From: Agromyces mediolanus
GTDB lineage: Bacteria; Actinomycetota; Actinomycetes; Actinomycetales; Microbacteriaceae
Assembly (NCBI RefSeq): GCF_014648575.1
Contig: NZ_BMRJ01000001.1
Span: 294,623-358,622, forward strand
Reading direction: 5' to 3'
DNA length: 64,000 nucleotides
Numbering within the stretch: position 1 is the first letter of the stretch; the number at the start of each line of letters is the position of its first letter. Below the pieces are notes generated by a model that ran no database searches, was not told where the DNA came from, and saw only the letters and a list, made by a program, of their open reading frames with translations. The translations under genes were made by a program, and so were the position numbers. Shown piece after piece: positions 41,207 through 50,551 of the stretch.

Positions 41207-42936
41207 CGTGCGGCCTCCACTCCGAGCTGGGATTCGACGATCTCGCGATACGTCTGGCACGTCTCGAGGAGCTCGGCGTGCGTGCCGACGCCCACCATGC
41301 CGCCGTCGTCGAGGACGACGATGCGGTCGGCGTCGGTGATCGTGGAGACGCGCTGCGCGACCACGATCTTGGTGACCTCGGGGAGCTCCCGCCAGAGCGC
41401 CTGGCGGAGCCTGGCGTCGGTCGTGAGGTCGAGCGCCGAGAACGAGTCGTCGAAGACGAGGATCTCGGGCGCGTGCACGATCGCGCGGGCGATGGCGAGC
41501 CGCTGCCGCTGCCCGCCCGATACATTCGTGCCGCCCTGCGCGATGCGGGCGTCGAGCCCGCCCGGCATCTCCTCGACGAAGTCGCGGCCCTGCGCGATCT
41601 CGAGCGCGTGCCAGAGCTCTTCGTCGGTGGCGTCCTCGCGGCCGAAGCGCAGGTTCGAGCCGACGGTGCCGCTGAACAGGAAGGGGCGCTGCGGCACGAG
41701 GCCGATCGTCTGCCAGAGCGCGTCGAGGTCGGCGCGGCGCACGTCGACGCCGTTCACGACGACCTCGCCGCTTGTCACGTCGAAGAGCCGCGGGATGAGC
41801 GAGATGAGCGTCGTCTTGCCGGCGCCGGTGGAGCCGACGATGGCGACGGTCTCGCCGCGGGCGGCGCTGAAGGAGATGCCCTCGAGCACGGGGTGCTCGG
41901 CGCCCGGGTAGGTGAACGCCGCGTCGCGGAAGGTCACCGTGCCGGTCTCGGGGAACTCGCTCACGGCGTCGGCCGGGCGCTCGAGCGAGGTGTCGGCGTG
42001 CAGCACCTCGCCGATGCGGTCGGCCGAGACCGCCGCACGCGGGATCATCATCGTCATGAAGCTCGCCATGAGCACACCGCCGAGGATGATGCCGATGTAC
42101 TGCATGAAGGCGAGGAGCGTGCCGATCTGCACGCCGCCCTGGTCGACCTCGATCGCGCCGAACCAGATCACCGCGATGGTGGTGACGTTCAGGATCAGCA
42201 TGAAGAGGGGGAACAGCAGCACGAAGAGCGAGCCGACCTTGCGGCCGACGACCATGATGTCGGTGTTCGCCTCGCGGAAGCGTTCTTCTTCGATCGGCTC
42301 GCGCACGAAGGCGCGGATGACGCGGATGCCGGTGAGCTGCTCGCGCATGACGCGGTTCACGCCGTCGAGCTTGCGCTGGTAGGAGCGGAACAGCGGCACC
42401 ATGCGGCCGATGACGAGGGCGGCGAGCACGAGCAGGGTCGGCACCGCGACGCCGATGATCCAGCTGAGCCCGACGTCCTGCTGGAGCGCCATGATGATGC
42501 CGCCGATCGCGAGCAGCGGCGCCGTCACGAGGAACGTCGCCGCCATCATCGCGAGCATCTGCACCTGCTGCACGTCGTTCGTGTTGCGGGTGATGAGCGA
42601 GCCGGGGCCGAACTTCGACACCTCGCGCTCAGAGAAGCTCGAGACGCGCTCGAAGACGTCGTTGCGGATGTCGCGGCCGAGCTGCATGGCCGCGCGGGCG
42701 GCGAAGTAGGTGGCGATGATCGAGCACAGGATCTGGCCCAGGGAGATCGTGAGCATGAAAGTGCCCGTCGACCAGATGTACGCGGTGTCGCCGCGGGACA
42801 CGCCCTCGTCGACAATGTCGGCGTTCAGGCGCGGGAGGTAGAGGCTCGCGAGGGCGGAGAGGAACTGGAACACCAGCACCCCCAGCAGGAGCCATTTGTA
42901 TGGTTTGAGGTATCTGACGAGCAGCTTTGCAAGCAC
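41203..42936 (-). CDS. heterodimeric ABC exporter subunit with degenerate ATP site
   Basis: A 577-residue half-transporter: six helices (about 10-310) then the ATPase domain with Walker A GSTGAGKTT, signature NVSGGQRQ, Walker B LVFDDSFSALD (Asp in place of the catalytic Glu) and VAQRVS in place of the switch-His motif. These two changes mark the non-hydrolysing partner of asymmetric exporters such as LmrC, BmrC and TM287. The GTG start at 42936 follows GGAG. The upstream gap holds two PadR-type palindromes, and PadR regulators (for example LmrR) are known to control such exporters. Confidence 0.92.
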   Translation of the reverse strand: MLAKLLVRYLKPYKWLLLGVLVFQFLSALASLYLPRLNADIVDEGVSRGDTAYIWSTGTFMLTISLGQILCSIIATYFAARAAMQLGRDIRNDVFERVSSFSEREVSKFGPGSLITRNTNDVQQVQMLAMMAATFLVTAPLLAIGGIIMALQQDVGLSWIIGVAVPTLLVLAALVIGRMVPLFRSYQRKLDGVNRVMREQLTGIRVIRAFVREPIEEERFREANTDIMVVGRKVGSLFVLLFPLFMLILNVTTIAVIWFGAIEVDQGGVQIGTLLAFMQYIGIILGGVLMASFMTMMIPRAAVSADRIGEVLHADTSLERPADAVSEFPETGTVTFRDAAFTYPGAEHPVLEGISFSAARGETVAIVGSTGAGKTTLISLIPRLFDVTSGEVVVNGVDVRRADLDALWQTIGLVPQRPFLFSGTVGSNLRFGREDATDEELWHALEIAQGRDFVEEMPGGLDARIAQGGTNVSGGQRQRLAIARAIVHAPEILVFDDSFSALDLTTDARLRQALWRELPEVTKIVVAQRVSTITDADRIVVLDDGGMVGVGTHAELLETCQTYREIVESQLGVEAAR

Positions 42937-43216
42937 GGGAGACTCCGGGGTTCGATCGTGTCGGTGCGGAGGGACGCTCCATTGTGCAGCGCCCCGCCGA
43001 CATCCGCGTACGCGGTCCGCGAACGCGAGGAAATCACGATATATCGCGTTCGACGAGGAGTCACGATATATCGTGTTCAGAGATCCCGCAACCACCGCTC
43101 GGGGGAGGCGGCATCGTCCCGGGGTACCATCTCCGTTCCGATCGGCATCCCAGCCCCGGCGCAGCACGGCGACGCATCCGCGCCCGGGGTCGGACCGGCC
43201 GATTAGACTCGCCCGC
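42937..43216. promoter_or_regulatory. divergent exporter/metH region with PadR-type operators
   Basis: The 280-bp gap contains CACGATATATCGCG (43035-43048) and the perfect CACGATATATCGTG (43062-43075), 27 bp centre to centre. ATATATCG palindromes are the usual target of small PadR repressors; no padR gene lies in the window. On the metH side TAGACT (43204-43209) is a -10 box only seven bases before GTG 43217, giving a leaderless mRNA. No cobalamin riboswitch features were recognised. Confidence 0.6.
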
Positions 43217-46200
43217 GTGACCGGCCTGACCACCGCCCCGGGCGCGCGAGCGCCGCGTTTCCCCCTCGACGTCGAGGCGGTGCCCCGCACGGTGCGCGCC
43301 GAGGCGCTGCTCGACGCGCTGCGCACGCGGGTCGTGATCGCCGACGGGGCGATGGGCACCATGCTGCAGCAGCACGAGCTCTCCCTCGACGTCGACTTCG
43401 AGGGCCACGAGGGCTGCAACGAGATCCTGAACGCCACCCGCCCCGACGTCATCGGCGGCATCCACGACGCGTATCTCGCCGTCGGCATCGACGCCGTCGA
43501 GACGAACACCTTCGGCGCGAACTGGTCGAACCTCTCCGACTACGGCATCGACGACCGCATCGCCGAGCTCGCCGAGTCCGGGGCCCGCATCGCCCGCGAG
43601 CGCGTCGAGGCCGCCGAGCGCGCCGACGGCCGCCTGCGCTGGGTGCTCGGCTCGATGGGCCCCGGCACGAAGCTGCCGAGCCTCGGCCACACCACGTACG
43701 AGCACCTCAAGCAGACGTTCGCGCTGCAGGCCGAAGGCCTCATCGACGGCGGGGCCGACGCCTTCCTCGTCGAGACCTCGCAGGACCTGCTGCAGACGAA
43801 GGCCGCGGTGAACGGCTGCAAGCAGGCGATCGTCGCCCGCGGCATCCGCCTGCCGATCCTCGTCGAGGTGACCGTCGAGACCACCGGCACCATGCTCATG
43901 GGCTCCGAGATCGGCGCCGCGCTCACCGCCCTCGAACCCCTCGGCGTCGACGCGATCGGCCTGAACTGCGCCACCGGCCCGGCCGAGATGAGCGAGCACC
44001 TCCGCCACCTCGCCAAGCACTCGCCCGTCCCCGTCGCCTGCATGCCGAACGCCGGCCTCCCCGTGCTCGGCGCCGACGGCGCGCACTACCCGCTCACGCC
44101 GGCCGAGCTCGCGACGGCGCACGAGCAGTTCGTGCGCGAGTTCGGCCTCGCCCTCGTCGGCGGCTGCTGCGGCACGACGCCCGAGCACCTCGCGGCGGTC
44201 GTCGCGCGGCTCCGCGCCGACGCCCCGACGGGCGCCGGCACCGCAGCGGATGCCTCGGCGCCGGCCGTCGGCGAGGCATCCCGCCGCCCGCGCATCGAGC
44301 CGGGCGTCGCCTCGCTCTACCAGCACGTCCCCTTCGACCAGGACGCCGCGTACCTCGCGATCGGCGAGCGCACCAACGCGAACGGCTCGAAGGCCTTCCG
44401 CGAGGCCATGCTCGAGGGCCGCTACGAGGACTGCGTCGAGATCGCGAAGCAGCAGACCCGCGTCGGCGCCCACCTCCTCGACGTCTGCGTCGATTACGTC
44501 GGCCGCGACGGCGTCGCCGACATCCGCGAGATCGTCTCCCGGCTCGCGAGCGCCTCGACCCTGCCGCTCGTCGTCGACTCCACCGAGCCCGCCGTGATCG
44601 CCGCAGGCCTCGAGCTCATCGGCGGTCGCCCCGTGGTGAACTCCGTCAACTACGAGGACGGCGACGGCCCCGCCTCCCGCTTCGGCCGCATCATGCCGCT
44701 CGTGAAGGAGCACGGCGCCGCCGTCGTCGCCCTCACCATCGACGAGCAGGGGCAGGCGCGAACCGCCGACGACAAGGTGCGCATCGCCACCCGCCTCGTC
44801 GAGGAGCTCACGGGGGAGTGGGGGCTGCACGAGCACGACATCGTGCTCGACGCGCTCACCTTCCCGATCGCCACCGGTCAGGAGGAGACCCGGCGCGACG
44901 CGATCGAGACGATCGAGGCGATCCGCCGCCTGCACGAGACGTACCCGGGGCTGCACTTCACCCTCGGCGTCTCCAACGTCTCCTTCGGGTTGAACCCGGC
45001 CGCGCGCAGCGTGCTCAACTCCGTCTTCCTGCACGAAGCGGTCGAAGCGGGCCTCGACTCCGGCATCATCGACGCCGCGAAGATCGTGCCGCTCGCCTCG
45101 CTGTCGCCGGAGCAGCGCGAGGTCGCCCTCGACCTCGTCTGGGACCGCCGCGCCTTCGACGCCGAGGGCAACGTCACGTACGACCCGCTCGCCCGCATGC
45201 TCGACCTCTTCGCCGGCGTCGACACCGCCGCGCTGCGCGACCAGCGCGCCGCCGAGCTCGCCGCGCTGCCCGTCGGCGAGCGCCTCGAACGCCGCATCGT
45301 CGACGGCGAGGGCAAGGGGCTCGAAGCCGACCTCCAGCTCGCGCTCGCCGACGGCATGACGGCGCTCGGCATCATCAACGACCACCTGCTCGAGGGCATG
45401 AAGGTCGTCGGCGAGCGCTTCGGCGCGGGCGAGATGCAGCTGCCCTTCGTGCTGCAATCGGCCGAGGTCATGAAGAACGCGGTCGCCCTGCTCGAACCGC
45501 ACATGGAGAAGGCGGATGCCGCGGGCAAGGGCCGCATCGTCCTCGCCACCGTGCGCGGCGACGTGCACGACATCGGCAAGAACCTCGTCGACATCATCCT
45601 GACGAACAACGGCTACGAGGTGATCAACCTCGGCATCAAGCAGCCCATCGCGGACATCATCGCCGCCGCCGAGCAGCACGACGCCGACGTGATCGGCATG
45701 TCCGGGCTGCTCGTGAAGTCCACCGTCGTGATGAAGGAGAACCTCGAGGAGCTGAACGCCCGAGGTCTCGCGAAGCGCTGGCCCGTCATCCTCGGCGGCG
45801 CGGCGCTCACCCGCACCTACGTCGAGGACGACCTCGCCGGCCTCTTCGACGGCGAGGTTCGCTACGCCCGCGACGCCTTCGAGGGCCTCGCCCTGATGGA
45901 GCCGCTCGTGCGCATCGCCCGCGGCGCCGACCCCGCCGAGGTGGGGCTGCCGGCGCTGAAGAAGCGCATCCACTCCGCCGGCTCGCGGCTGACGCTCACT
46001 GAGCCCGACGCGATGCCCGCGCGCTCCGACGTCGCGCGCGACAACGCCGTGCCCGCCCCGCCGTTCTGGGGCACCCGCATCGTGCGCGGCATCGCGCTCG
46101 CCGACTACGCCGCGTTCCTCGACGAGCGGGCGACGTTCCTCGGTCAGTGGGGCCTGAAGCCCGGACGCGGCGAGGGCGGCGCGAGCTACGAGGAGCTCGT

Positions 46201-46909
46201 CGAGCGCGAGGGGCGGCCGAGGCTCCGGTACTGGCTCGACCGCATCCTCGCCGAGGGCATGCTCGACGCCTCGGTCGCGTACGGCTTCTTCCCCGTCGTC
46301 TCGGAGGGTGACGACGTCGTGGTCCTGCACCACGGCGACGATCCGCAGGGCGTGCTGGGGCATCCGGGGCTGCTCGCGCCCGACGGCGGCTCCGGCGGCG
46401 TGCTCGGCGCCGATCGGCTGCGCTTCCGCTTCCCCCGGCAGCGCCGCGACCGGCACCTGTGCCTCGCCGACTTCGTGCGGTCGCGGGAGTCCGGCGAGAT
46501 CGACGTGCTGCCTGTGCAGCTCGTCACCGCGGGCGCGAGCATCGACGCGGTCACCGCGAAGCTCTTCGCCGAGAACCGCTACCGCGACTACTACGAGCTG
46601 AACGGCCTCGTCATGCAGCTCACCGAGGCGCTCGCCGAGTTCTGGCACGCGCGCATCCGGGCGGAGCTCGGCTTCGCCGCCGAGGATCCGGCGGATGCCG
46701 CAGGCCTCTTCAAGCTCGAGTACCGGGGCGCGAGGTTCTCGCTCGGCTATCCCGCGTGTCCAGACATGGAGGACCGCCGCAAGGTCGTCGAGCTGCTGCG
46801 CCCCGAGCGCATGGGCGTCGAGCTCAGCGAGGAGCTGCAGCTGCACCCCGAGCAGTCGACGGATGCCTTCGTCTTCCACCACCCCGAGGCGAAGTACTTC
46901 TCCGTCTGA
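43217..46909 (+). CDS. metH: cobalamin-dependent methionine synthase
   Basis: A 1230-residue cytoplasmic enzyme that moves a methyl group from 5-methyltetrahydrofolate to homocysteine through B12. Domains in order: homocysteine/zinc domain (about 20-330; GAMGTMLQ, zinc cysteines including GGCCGT), pterin domain (about 370-630; GERTNANGSKAFREAM), B12 cap helices and Rossmann domain (about 660-900) with His784 in DVHDIGKN as the cobalt ligand, and C-terminal S-adenosylmethionine reactivation domain (about 930-1225). Full length matches E. coli MetH. The GTG start is paired with a -10 seven bases upstream. The 9-unit repeat array follows directly. The ECF transporter just beyond may supply cobalamin. 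Confidence 0.96.
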   Translation: MTGLTTAPGARAPRFPLDVEAVPRTVRAEALLDALRTRVVIADGAMGTMLQQHELSLDVDFEGHEGCNEILNATRPDVIGGIHDAYLAVGIDAVETNTFGANWSNLSDYGIDDRIAELAESGARIARERVEAAERADGRLRWVLGSMGPGTKLPSLGHTTYEHLKQTFALQAEGLIDGGADAFLVETSQDLLQTKAAVNGCKQAIVARGIRLPILVEVTVETTGTMLMGSEIGAALTALEPLGVDAIGLNCATGPAEMSEHLRHLAKHSPVPVACMPNAGLPVLGADGAHYPLTPAELATAHEQFVREFGLALVGGCCGTTPEHLAAVVARLRADAPTGAGTAADASAPAVGEASRRPRIEPGVASLYQHVPFDQDAAYLAIGERTNANGSKAFREAMLEGRYEDCVEIAKQQTRVGAHLLDVCVDYVGRDGVADIREIVSRLASASTLPLVVDSTEPAVIAAGLELIGGRPVVNSVNYEDGDGPASRFGRIMPLVKEHGAAVVALTIDEQGQARTADDKVRIATRLVEELTGEWGLHEHDIVLDALTFPIATGQEETRRDAIETIEAIRRLHETYPGLHFTLGVSNVSFGLNPAARSVLNSVFLHEAVEAGLDSGIIDAAKIVPLASLSPEQREVALDLVWDRRAFDAEGNVTYDPLARMLDLFAGVDTAALRDQRAAELAALPVGERLERRIVDGEGKGLEADLQLALADGMTALGIINDHLLEGMKVVGERFGAGEMQLPFVLQSAEVMKNAVALLEPHMEKADAAGKGRIVLATVRGDVHDIGKNLVDIILTNNGYEVINLGIKQPIADIIAAAEQHDADVIGMSGLLVKSTVVMKENLEELNARGLAKRWPVILGGAALTRTYVEDDLAGLFDGEVRYARDAFEGLALMEPLVRIARGADPAEVGLPALKKRIHSAGSRLTLTEPDAMPARSDVARDNAVPAPPFWGTRIVRGIALADYAAFLDERATFLGQWGLKPGRGEGGASYEELVEREGRPRLRYWLDRILAEGMLDASVAYGFFPVVSEGDDVVVLHHGDDPQGVLGHPGLLAPDGGSGGVLGADRLRFRFPRQRRDRHLCLADFVRSRESGEIDVLPVQLVTAGASIDAVTAKLFAENRYRDYYELNGLVMQLTEALAEFWHARIRAELGFAAEDPADAAGLFKLEYRGARFSLGYPACPDMEDRRKVVELLRPERMGVELSEELQLHPEQSTDAFVFHHPEAKYFSV

Positions 46910-46911
46910 CT

Positions 46912-47142
46912 GGTTCCCTGAGCTCGTCGAAGGGCTGGTTCCCTGAGCATGTCGAAGGGTTGGTTCCCTGAGCATGTCGAAGGGTGGTTCCCTGAGCTCG
47001 TCGAAGGGCTGGTTCCCTGAGCTCGTCGAAGGGCGCTTCGACGAGCTCAGCGAACCACTGGGGCGCTTCGACGAGCTCAGCGAACCACTGGTTCCCTGAG
47101 CTTGTCGAAGGGGCGCGACCGCTTCGACAGGCTCAGCGAACC
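46912..47142. repeat. array of nine 23-bp GGTTCCCTGAGC-type repeats in both orientations
   Basis: Five forward copies of GGTTCCCTGAGC...TCGAAGGG lie at 46912-46934, 46937-46959, 46962-46984, 46986-47008 and 47011-47033. Two inverted copies (47034-47056, 47064-47086), a sixth forward copy (47090-47112) and a third inverted copy (47120-47142) follow. Variation is concentrated at the CTCG/CATG/CTTG centre and at the ends of inverted copies. Facing copies can form stems and may terminate metH. The same sequence type is scattered through many environmental actinobacteria and proteobacteria. There are no CRISPR-like unique spacers. Confidence 0.93.
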
Positions 47143-47172
47143 GGGCTCAGCGACCCACGCGGCGCACCGCGC

Positions 47173-47946
47173 TCAGCGCAGCGCATCGCGCGGCAGTTTC
47201 GCCCGGCGGAGGGCCGCGAGCACCGCCGGCCCCGCCACCGCCAGGCCGATGACTGTCGTGATGGCGCGCAGCGTGTCCCAGCTCGCCGTCGAGGTGATGA
47301 GCGAGTACAGCAAGAAGCTGCCGAGGTTCTCGCCGAGCGTCGCGCCCGGCTCGTACGAGATGCCCGCGCCCGTGCCGACGGCGAACGGCCAGTACCAGAA
47401 GTTCATGACGAGCCCGAAGGCGTACGAGGCGAGCACGCCGTAACCCGCGAGCATGGCGATCTCGGCGAGCTTCGCCCGCGGTCCGCGGAGGCGGGGGAGG
47501 AGCCCGGCCCCGGCACCGACCCAGCCGCAGGCGAACATCTGGAACGGCGTCCACGGCCCGAAGCCGCCCTGCAGCGTCGAGGACAGCAGGATGACGAACA
47601 CGCCGAGCAAGAAGCCGAACCGCGCCCCGTACGCCCGGCCGGCGAGGATCAGCAGCACGAACACCGCCTCGATCCCGCCGACGCCGGTGCCGACGACCCG
47701 CACCGCGGCCCCGACGGCCGTGAGCGTGCCGAGCAACGCGAGCACCTTCGCCGAGCGCACGCTGCCGTCGAGCACGAACACCAGTGTCACTGCGGCGAGC
47801 GGCGCGAGGGCGAGGGCGACGAAGGGCACCGCGCCCTGCGCCTCCGTGGGCACCGCCGGAGCGAACAGCGGCCAGGCGAAGGCGGTCGCGGCGAGCAGGT
47901 GCCCGCCCCAGACGAGCGGGGTCTGCACGCGGGGGCTCCACTTCAC
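47173..47946 (-). CDS. ECF transporter substrate-binding (S) component
   Basis: A 257-residue membrane protein with about six to seven helices. GVGGIEAVFVLLILAGRAYGARFGFLLGVFVILLSS and GPWTPFQMFACGWVGAGAGLLPRLRG match S-components of actinobacterial energy-coupling-factor transporters, which give vitamin specificity. The GTG start overlaps the EcfT-EcfA-EcfA gene as GTGA. Closely similar clusters in actinomycetes are usually predicted to import cobalamin. The neighbouring transcobalamin-like lipoprotein and metH support that, but no ligand residues can be read off the sequence. Confidence 0.8.
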   Translation of the reverse strand: MKWSPRVQTPLVWGGHLLAATAFAWPLFAPAVPTEAQGAVPFVALALAPLAAVTLVFVLDGSVRSAKVLALLGTLTAVGAAVRVVGTGVGGIEAVFVLLILAGRAYGARFGFLLGVFVILLSSTLQGGFGPWTPFQMFACGWVGAGAGLLPRLRGPRAKLAEIAMLAGYGVLASYAFGLVMNFWYWPFAVGTGAGISYEPGATLGENLGSFLLYSLITSTASWDTLRAITTVIGLAVAGPAVLAALRRAKLPRDALR

Positions 47947-50015
47947 GAGCGCACCGCCGTCCGCAGGGCGCCGGCGCCGAGCCGGCCGTCGCGCATCTCG
48001 ATGGTGCGCTCGGCGAGTTCGCTCGCGAACGCGTGGTCGTGCGTGGCGATCGCGACCGCGCGGCCTTCGCCGGCGGCGGTCCGGAGCGCTGCCGCCACGA
48101 GCGATCTGGCCCGGGCGTCGAGGCCGCGCGTGGGCTCGTCGATGAGCAGCACCGAGGCATCCGCCGCCAGCTGGATCGCGATCGCCAGGCAGCGCCGTTC
48201 GCCGGTCGAGAGGTCGCGCGGATGGCTCGCCAGCAGTCGCGCGGCGGTGCTCGTGCCGTCCCCCGCGCCGAGGAAGGCGAGGAAGCGGGCGCGCGTCGTC
48301 CCGCCGGGCGCGCCGGCCTCGCGGTCGGCCCGTCGGCACTCCTCCTCGGTGCTCGTCGCGCACAGCAGGTCGTCGGATGCCTCGGGCACGAGCGCGACCG
48401 CCGCGCGCCTGGCACGCCGGCGCAGCCGGGCGACGTCGATGCCGTTCACGCGGACCGCGCCGGCCGCCTTCGGCAGCGCGAGGGCGAGCAGCAGGGTGGA
48501 CTTGCCGGCGCCGTTCGGCCCGGCGAGCGCCACGATCTCGCCGGCGCAGAGATCGAGGGATGCCTCGTCGACCGCGACCCGGCCGCCGAGCACGACGTGG
48601 ATGCCGCGGGCTTCGAGCCGTGCCTCGCCGCCAGATCGGGCCTCCCCCGTCGAAGCGCCCGTCGCGGCCGGACCGCGGTCGTGGCTCGAGGCATCCTCCT
48701 CGCCCGCCGGTGCGGCCCCCGCGCCGGGCGCGACGCGGACGACCCGGCCGTCGCCGAGGTCGAAGCGGGCGTCGGCGACGGCGGCGAGCTCGCCGACGCG
48801 GTGCTCGGCGACGACGACGCAGACGCCGTGCTCGTGGGCGAGGGAGTCGAGCAGGGTGCGGATCCGCAGTCGCGCCTCGCGGTCGAGGTCGGCGAGCGGC
48901 TCGTCGACGAGGAGGATGCGCGGGCGTTCGACGAGCGCGGCGGCGATCGCGACGAGGGTCGCCTCGCCGGCGGAGAGCGCGCGGATGTCCCGGTCGAGCA
49001 GCGCCGTCACGCCGACGCGCGCCGCGGCCTCGGCGACGCGGGCCGCGACGATCGAGGCGACGACGCCGCGCGCGGTCGGGGCGAAGCCGATCTCGTCGGC
49101 GACGGTCTCGCTGGCGAAGCCGATCCGGGGGTTCTGCAGCACCACGCCGATGAACCCCGCGGTCTCCCGAGGCGGCACCGTACGGCGGTCGACGCCGCCG
49201 ACGCGGGCGAAGCCGTGCAGCTCGCCGTCGTCGAAGTGGGTGTGCAGGCCGCTCAGCGCGTGCAGCATCGTCGACTTGCCGGAGCCGGTCGGACCGCTCA
49301 CGAGCACGAGGCTGCCGGCGGGGACGACGAACTCCTCGACGGCGAGCGTCCAGCCCTCGACGGGCGCACCGGGGTCGGCGTCCGCGGCATCCGCGCACGC
49401 CCCGTAGGCGAGCACGACGTGGCGGAACTCGATCGGGGTCGCCCTCCCGGCATCCACCGAGCGCTGCGCGCCGAAGCCGCGCACCTCCATCGCGGCCGCG
49501 ATCGCGACGGCGCGTTCGACGGTGCGCTCGAGCAGGGGGACGAGCAGGGCGGCGGCGCCGCGGGATCCGCGGAGCTTCCGGGCGAGCGCGACCTGGCGGA
49601 CGGCGTCGCCGAGCGCGGGGACCGTCGCCCAGGCGATGACGAGGGTACGCGCCGCGCCGCGAAGGGGGCCGCCCCGCGCCCCGCGCGCGAACAGCTTCGA
49701 CAGGTCGATGCAGGCATTGATCGCCCCGAAGGCGAAGATCACGGCCGCGATGGGCAGGGCGCTCTCGACCGAGTTCCAGAGGCCGCCGCTCGTGATCGGA
49801 CCGAGCATCGTGACGTGCGCGAACGGCGCGGGCAGGCGCACCACGGGCAGATCGACGAGCACGGTCCCGCTGCCGTCGACCCCGTGGAAGAGGATGCGGT
49901 ACAGCACGCGCACGACGATGAATCCGATCGCGAGGATCGCGGCGTGCCGCAGCGGTGCGGCTCGGAATCGGAACACGGCGTGGCTCGTGGGGGTCGAAGG
50001 CGCCGGCGGGATCAC
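47943..50015 (-). CDS. ECF transporter EcfT-EcfA-EcfA' fusion
   Basis: A 690-residue three-part protein. Residues about 1-200 are an EcfT-like membrane domain with helices and the coupling motif AMEVRGFG. Residues about 215-430 are the first ATPase (Walker A GPTGSGKST 241-249, LSAGE signature, LVDEPLADLD). Residues about 465-690 are the second ATPase (Walker A GPNGAGKST 499-507, LSTGERR signature, LIDEPTRGLD). A low-complexity Gly/Ala/Glu/Ser linker (about 428-465) joins the two. In most ECF transporters these are three separate subunits. It overlaps both neighbours by GTGA, so the operon is lipoprotein, fusion, S-component. Confidence 0.85.
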   Translation of the reverse strand: MIPPAPSTPTSHAVFRFRAAPLRHAAILAIGFIVVRVLYRILFHGVDGSGTVLVDLPVVRLPAPFAHVTMLGPITSGGLWNSVESALPIAAVIFAFGAINACIDLSKLFARGARGGPLRGAARTLVIAWATVPALGDAVRQVALARKLRGSRGAAALLVPLLERTVERAVAIAAAMEVRGFGAQRSVDAGRATPIEFRHVVLAYGACADAADADPGAPVEGWTLAVEEFVVPAGSLVLVSGPTGSGKSTMLHALSGLHTHFDDGELHGFARVGGVDRRTVPPRETAGFIGVVLQNPRIGFASETVADEIGFAPTARGVVASIVAARVAEAAARVGVTALLDRDIRALSAGEATLVAIAAALVERPRILLVDEPLADLDREARLRIRTLLDSLAHEHGVCVVVAEHRVGELAAVADARFDLGDGRVVRVAPGAGAAPAGEEDASSHDRGPAATGASTGEARSGGEARLEARGIHVVLGGRVAVDEASLDLCAGEIVALAGPNGAGKSTLLLALALPKAAGAVRVNGIDVARLRRRARRAAVALVPEASDDLLCATSTEEECRRADREAGAPGGTTRARFLAFLGAGDGTSTAARLLASHPRDLSTGERRCLAIAIQLAADASVLLIDEPTRGLDARARSLVAAALRTAAGEGRAVAIATHDHAFASELAERTIEMRDGRLGAGALRTAVRS

Positions 50016-50551
50016 TCCGCGGGGGCGGCCGGTTCGTCGTTCAGCGTGAAGAGGAGCTCGACGGCGTCGCCGGGCTGCAGTTCGAGGGTGCTGAGGCCCT
50101 CCTGTGCGTAGCCCCACTCGCCGTCGGCCGGCTTGTGCCAGAGCGCCCAGTAGGCGAATGCGGCCGGCATCGACTCGCAGGTCTCGTGGTACTCGCTGCC
50201 GTCTGCGGCCGGGATCGCGAGGTCCTGCTGGGGCACGCCGTTCACCCGGCACACGACCTGGTCGCCGTACTGCGCGGTTCCCTCGGTCTCCACGCCGGCA
50301 CGGGCGAGCGCGTCGGCTGCGATCATCGGATCTTCGGTGACCACGCAGCTGTCGATCGAGGCGTCGTCGGCGAGCTCGAGGTCGCCGGTGTCGACGACGA
50401 CGGTGATGCCGCCGCAGGTCCCGGTCGCGGGCTCGGTGGCTGCGGCGCCGGTGGCGGAGGGCGAGGGGGCGGGCTGCCCGGTGCAACCGGCGAGCGCGAG
50501 CGCCGTCAGGGCGGCCGCGGCGAGCAGGGAGGCGCGGATGGGGGAGGTCAC
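50012..50551 (-). CDS. DUF4430/transcobalamin-like lipoprotein
   Basis: A 179-residue lipoprotein with signal peptide and lipobox ALAGC (Cys about 23). The mature part has ITVVVDTGDL, ADALARAGVETEGTAQYGDQVVCRVNGVP and a C-terminal beta strand rich in acidic residues. The AxxALxxAG...YG..V..ING pattern resembles the DUF4430 transcobalamin C-terminal fold. Four Cys could form two disulphides. As first gene of the ECF operon it may capture the vitamin outside the membrane. ECF transporters normally need no binding lipoprotein, so this is notable. The family call is moderate. Confidence 0.62.
   Translation of the reverse strand: MTSPIRASLLAAAALTALALAGCTGQPAPSPSATGAAATEPATGTCGGITVVVDTGDLELADDASIDSCVVTEDPMIAADALARAGVETEGTAQYGDQVVCRVNGVPQQDLAIPAADGSEYHETCESMPAAFAYWALWHKPADGEWGYAQEGLSTLELQPGDAVELLFTLNDEPAAPAE

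Noticed and set aside
43076..43216. Cobalamin riboswitch before metH
   Set aside because: No B12-box-like sequence or characteristic multi-stem core was found, and a -10 box seven bases before GTG leaves no room for a leader.
46912..47142. CRISPR array
   Set aside because: Units are adjacent with 1-7 bases between them, occur in both orientations, and have no unique spacers or cas genes.
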